A stretch of DNA of 7,147 bases from assembly GCA_003646305.1 (NCBI GenBank), contig QNFJ01000112.1:1-7147 (forward strand), read 5' to 3'. The position numbers and the translations under genes are program-made. Under the pieces are notes generated by a model. It was not told where the DNA came from. It did no database searches and was given only the letters and a program-made list of their open reading frames with translations. Shown here piece after piece: positions 6,180 through 7,147 of the stretch; within the stretch, counting starts at the first letter, position 1; every line of letters starts with the position of its first letter. Source of the DNA: Gammaproteobacteria bacterium. GTDB lineage: Bacteria; Pseudomonadota; Gammaproteobacteria; Methylococcales; UBA2780.

Positions 6180-6830
6180 TTAAAAGGGGACGTGGAGCCA
6201 GACCAACGGCCCTTTTGTATGTTTAGTCGGGCCATTCTGGAAGATATTAAAATGGCCAATTTTAAGAATTGCATGTTTGGTGACCGGCCATATTACGCCT
6301 GCCGTAAAGAGCGTAAGTGTTACAGAGTTTTGTCTGAAATCATAAAATGGCTCGACCTCTGCGTAAGGAAAAATTTTAGTCTCTCCTATAGACAATAAAT
6401 GAGCAACTTGAAAGGTTGGGCGGTAACGAAATCCATTAGGAACATCCCCCTTTCTGTACTCAAGCCGTGAACGATGCATAAACCGCCAACCTTCGTGCTT
6501 GGCACGATAGGTGAATGAGCCCCTTATACGATGATCCTCCCCATGGCCGCCATCGGGTAACTCGGGTGAATATCCAAAATACCCCAGTCTCAAAATTGAG
6601 CCAGATTCAAGCTCTTTTCCAACACCAAGATAGATGATGTTACCTGAAAATTCCTCATAAATATTGCCTACTGCCGCGAGAACACGCATTCCATTCTCTA
6701 ACTTTTTTTCCGCAGAAACAGTTATAAAATTAACGTCACTCTCTTTGGAAAAAACGTTAAAAGAGAGCAGTAACATCAAGGAGGCAAGAAAGAGTTCCAA
6801 TCTAACGTGCATTAGAAATCTGTTCAACAT
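6180..6830 (-). CDS. Predicted exported outer-membrane beta-barrel-like protein, DUF2490-like
   Basis: No named function is recognised. From the ATG at 6830 the protein has 216 residues: a signal peptide (positive residues R4 and R10, then a hydrophobic run LFLASLMLLLSFNVFS at 13-28) followed by alternating polar/hydrophobic segments rich in aromatic residues, such as NIIYLGVG, ILRLGYFGYS, FMHRSRLEYR, GFRYRPTFQVAHLL and FPYAEVEPFYDF. The spacing of R-x-E, R-x-R and an E near an F-Y-D segment resembles DUF2490 barrel proteins. The chain ends in WLHVPF; a C-terminal phenylalanine is the usual signal for outer-membrane insertion. The start is uncertain: ATG 6812 would also leave a valid signal peptide, ATG 6875 lies upstream of the proposed promoter, and none has a clear ribosome site. 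It is convergent with fadH (25 bases apart) and divergent from a second exported protein. The localisation call is firmer than the family call. Confidence 0.65.
   Translation of the reverse strand: MLNRFLMHVRLELFLASLMLLLSFNVFSKESDVNFITVSAEKKLENGMRVLAAVGNIYEEFSGNIIYLGVGKELESGSILRLGYFGYSPELPDGGHGEDHRIRGSFTYRAKHEGWRFMHRSRLEYRKGDVPNGFRYRPTFQVAHLLSIGETKIFPYAEVEPFYDFRQNSVTLTLFTAGVIWPVTKHAILKIGHFNIFQNGPTKHTKGPLVWLHVPF
6183..6216 (+). terminator. Candidate hairpin terminator at the fadH 3' end
   Basis: A two-part stem can form. AAAGGGG (6183-6189) pairs with CCCTTTT (6210-6216) with one G-U pair, and after a mismatch CGTGG (6191-6195) pairs with CCAACG (6203-6208) with one bulge, leaving a 7-base loop. 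The A-run on one side and T-run on the other let it serve either strand; the T-tract is short in the fadH direction (TTTTGTAT) and reads TTTTAATAG in the other. It lies 28 bases after the fadH stop and overlaps the last codons of the convergent gene. Confidence 0.4.
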
Positions 6831-6862
6831 AGAAGTCGGGGGAAAGGCACAAAGAGGCTCTA

Positions 6863-6891
6863 ATTTTAACACCATTGGCGCAGCGCACCAA
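6863..6891 (-). promoter_or_regulatory. Putative sigma-70 promoter of the barrel-like protein gene
   Basis: On the minus strand TTGGTG (6891-6886) and TAAAAT (6868-6863), the latter five of six consensus bases, are separated by exactly 17 bases. A start near 6855 would give a leader of about 25 bases to the ATG at 6830 or about 43 to the ATG at 6812. It would exclude the ATG at 6875 as start. Confidence 0.45.
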
Positions 6892-6922
6892 TTGTGTTTT
6901 TGCTCGATTACCAGAGGCCGAT

Positions 6923-7147
6923 ATGTATAACTTACTTAGAACACTCATTTCCTTTACTTTACTTTCCTTCAGTACAGCCTTCCAGGCACACGGAGGGCCT
7001 TCCGGAGGAGGAGGCCAGGAAAACAGCTGCAGAGTTTATATAGAAGAATACGGCCTGATGGTCTCCGTATACCAACCTTCGGTTTCTGAACAAGACACCT
7101 ACTGCTCCACCCTCCCCGCTTTTGCGGAGTCAATTGTTGTTTTTGAT
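6923..7147 (+). CDS. Small secreted protein of unknown function (partial, runs off window end)
   Basis: The frame from the ATG at 6923 is open for 75 codons to the window edge. AGAGG (6913-6917) lies 5 bases upstream. The product begins with a signal peptide (MYNLLRTL, hydrophobic ISFTLLSFSTAF, cleavage probably after QA or near HG at 22-24). A Gly-rich segment GGPSGGGGQ (24-32) follows, then a segment with two cysteines (C36, C61) and YQP (50-52), YC (60-61) and IVVFD (71-75). It is therefore probably periplasmic or secreted, possibly with a disulphide. The pattern HGG, single Cys, YQP, then Cys-x-x-x-Pro and a V-F-D strand reminds me of short uncharacterised exported proteins of Proteobacteria, but this is a memory impression without a name or function. 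It is divergent from the barrel-like protein gene, 92 bases from its chosen start. Confidence 0.7.
   Translation, partial: MYNLLRTLISFTLLSFSTAFQAHGGPSGGGGQENSCRVYIEEYGLMVSVYQPSVSEQDTYCSTLPAFAESIVVFD

Noticed and set aside
6831..6875. ATG at 6875 as start of the barrel-like protein
   Set aside because: It precedes the predicted -10 box and would place a long polar stretch with prolines before the signal peptide.

Overview
The window looks like a chromosomal segment of a gammaproteobacterium with mid-40s % GC (estimated by eye). The taxonomic hint comes from the enterobacterial-type FadH, which is close to the E. coli protein over its whole length. No mobile element, phage gene, tRNA, rRNA or CRISPR array is visible, and gene density is high, with no gene-free stretch longer than about 130 bases.

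Left part (1-3979, minus strand): a tightly packed operon of acyl-CoA enzymes. In transcription order it encodes a crotonase-family protein (3194-3979), an acyl-CoA dehydrogenase (1986-3146), a CitE/HpcH-type CoA-ester lyase (1104-1967), a double-hotdog MaoC hydratase resembling mesaconyl-CoA hydratase (55-1083), and probably the first 12 codons of a further enzyme at the window edge, tentatively a CaiB-type CoA-transferase (1-36). Gaps are 47, 18, 20 and 18 bases. A hydratase of this type followed by a CitE-type lyase is the arrangement used for mesaconyl-CoA/3-methylmalyl-CoA or itaconyl-CoA/citramalyl-CoA cleavage. The operon therefore probably activates, oxidises, hydrates and cleaves a short branched or dicarboxylic acyl-CoA. 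The exact substrate cannot be read from the sequence.

Centre (3980-6154): a 132-base divergent promoter region, then fadH (4112-6154, plus strand), a 2,4-dienoyl-CoA reductase with all catalytic and iron-sulphur residues visible. An 18-bp imperfect palindrome lies between the -35 and -10 boxes proposed for the operon and overlaps the -35 box proposed for fadH. One repressor could therefore control both directions.

Right part (6155-7147): fadH converges on a minus-strand gene for a predicted outer-membrane beta-barrel-like protein (6180-6830), with a hairpin terminator candidate at the junction. Divergent from that gene, a small exported protein with a Gly-rich mature N-terminus begins at 6923 and runs off the window end. 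These two envelope genes show no obvious link to the acyl-CoA genes.

The most interesting unexplained element is the left operon, a possibly undescribed acyl-CoA degradation module under shared control with fadH. Its crotonase member lacks one of the two canonical hydratase glutamates.
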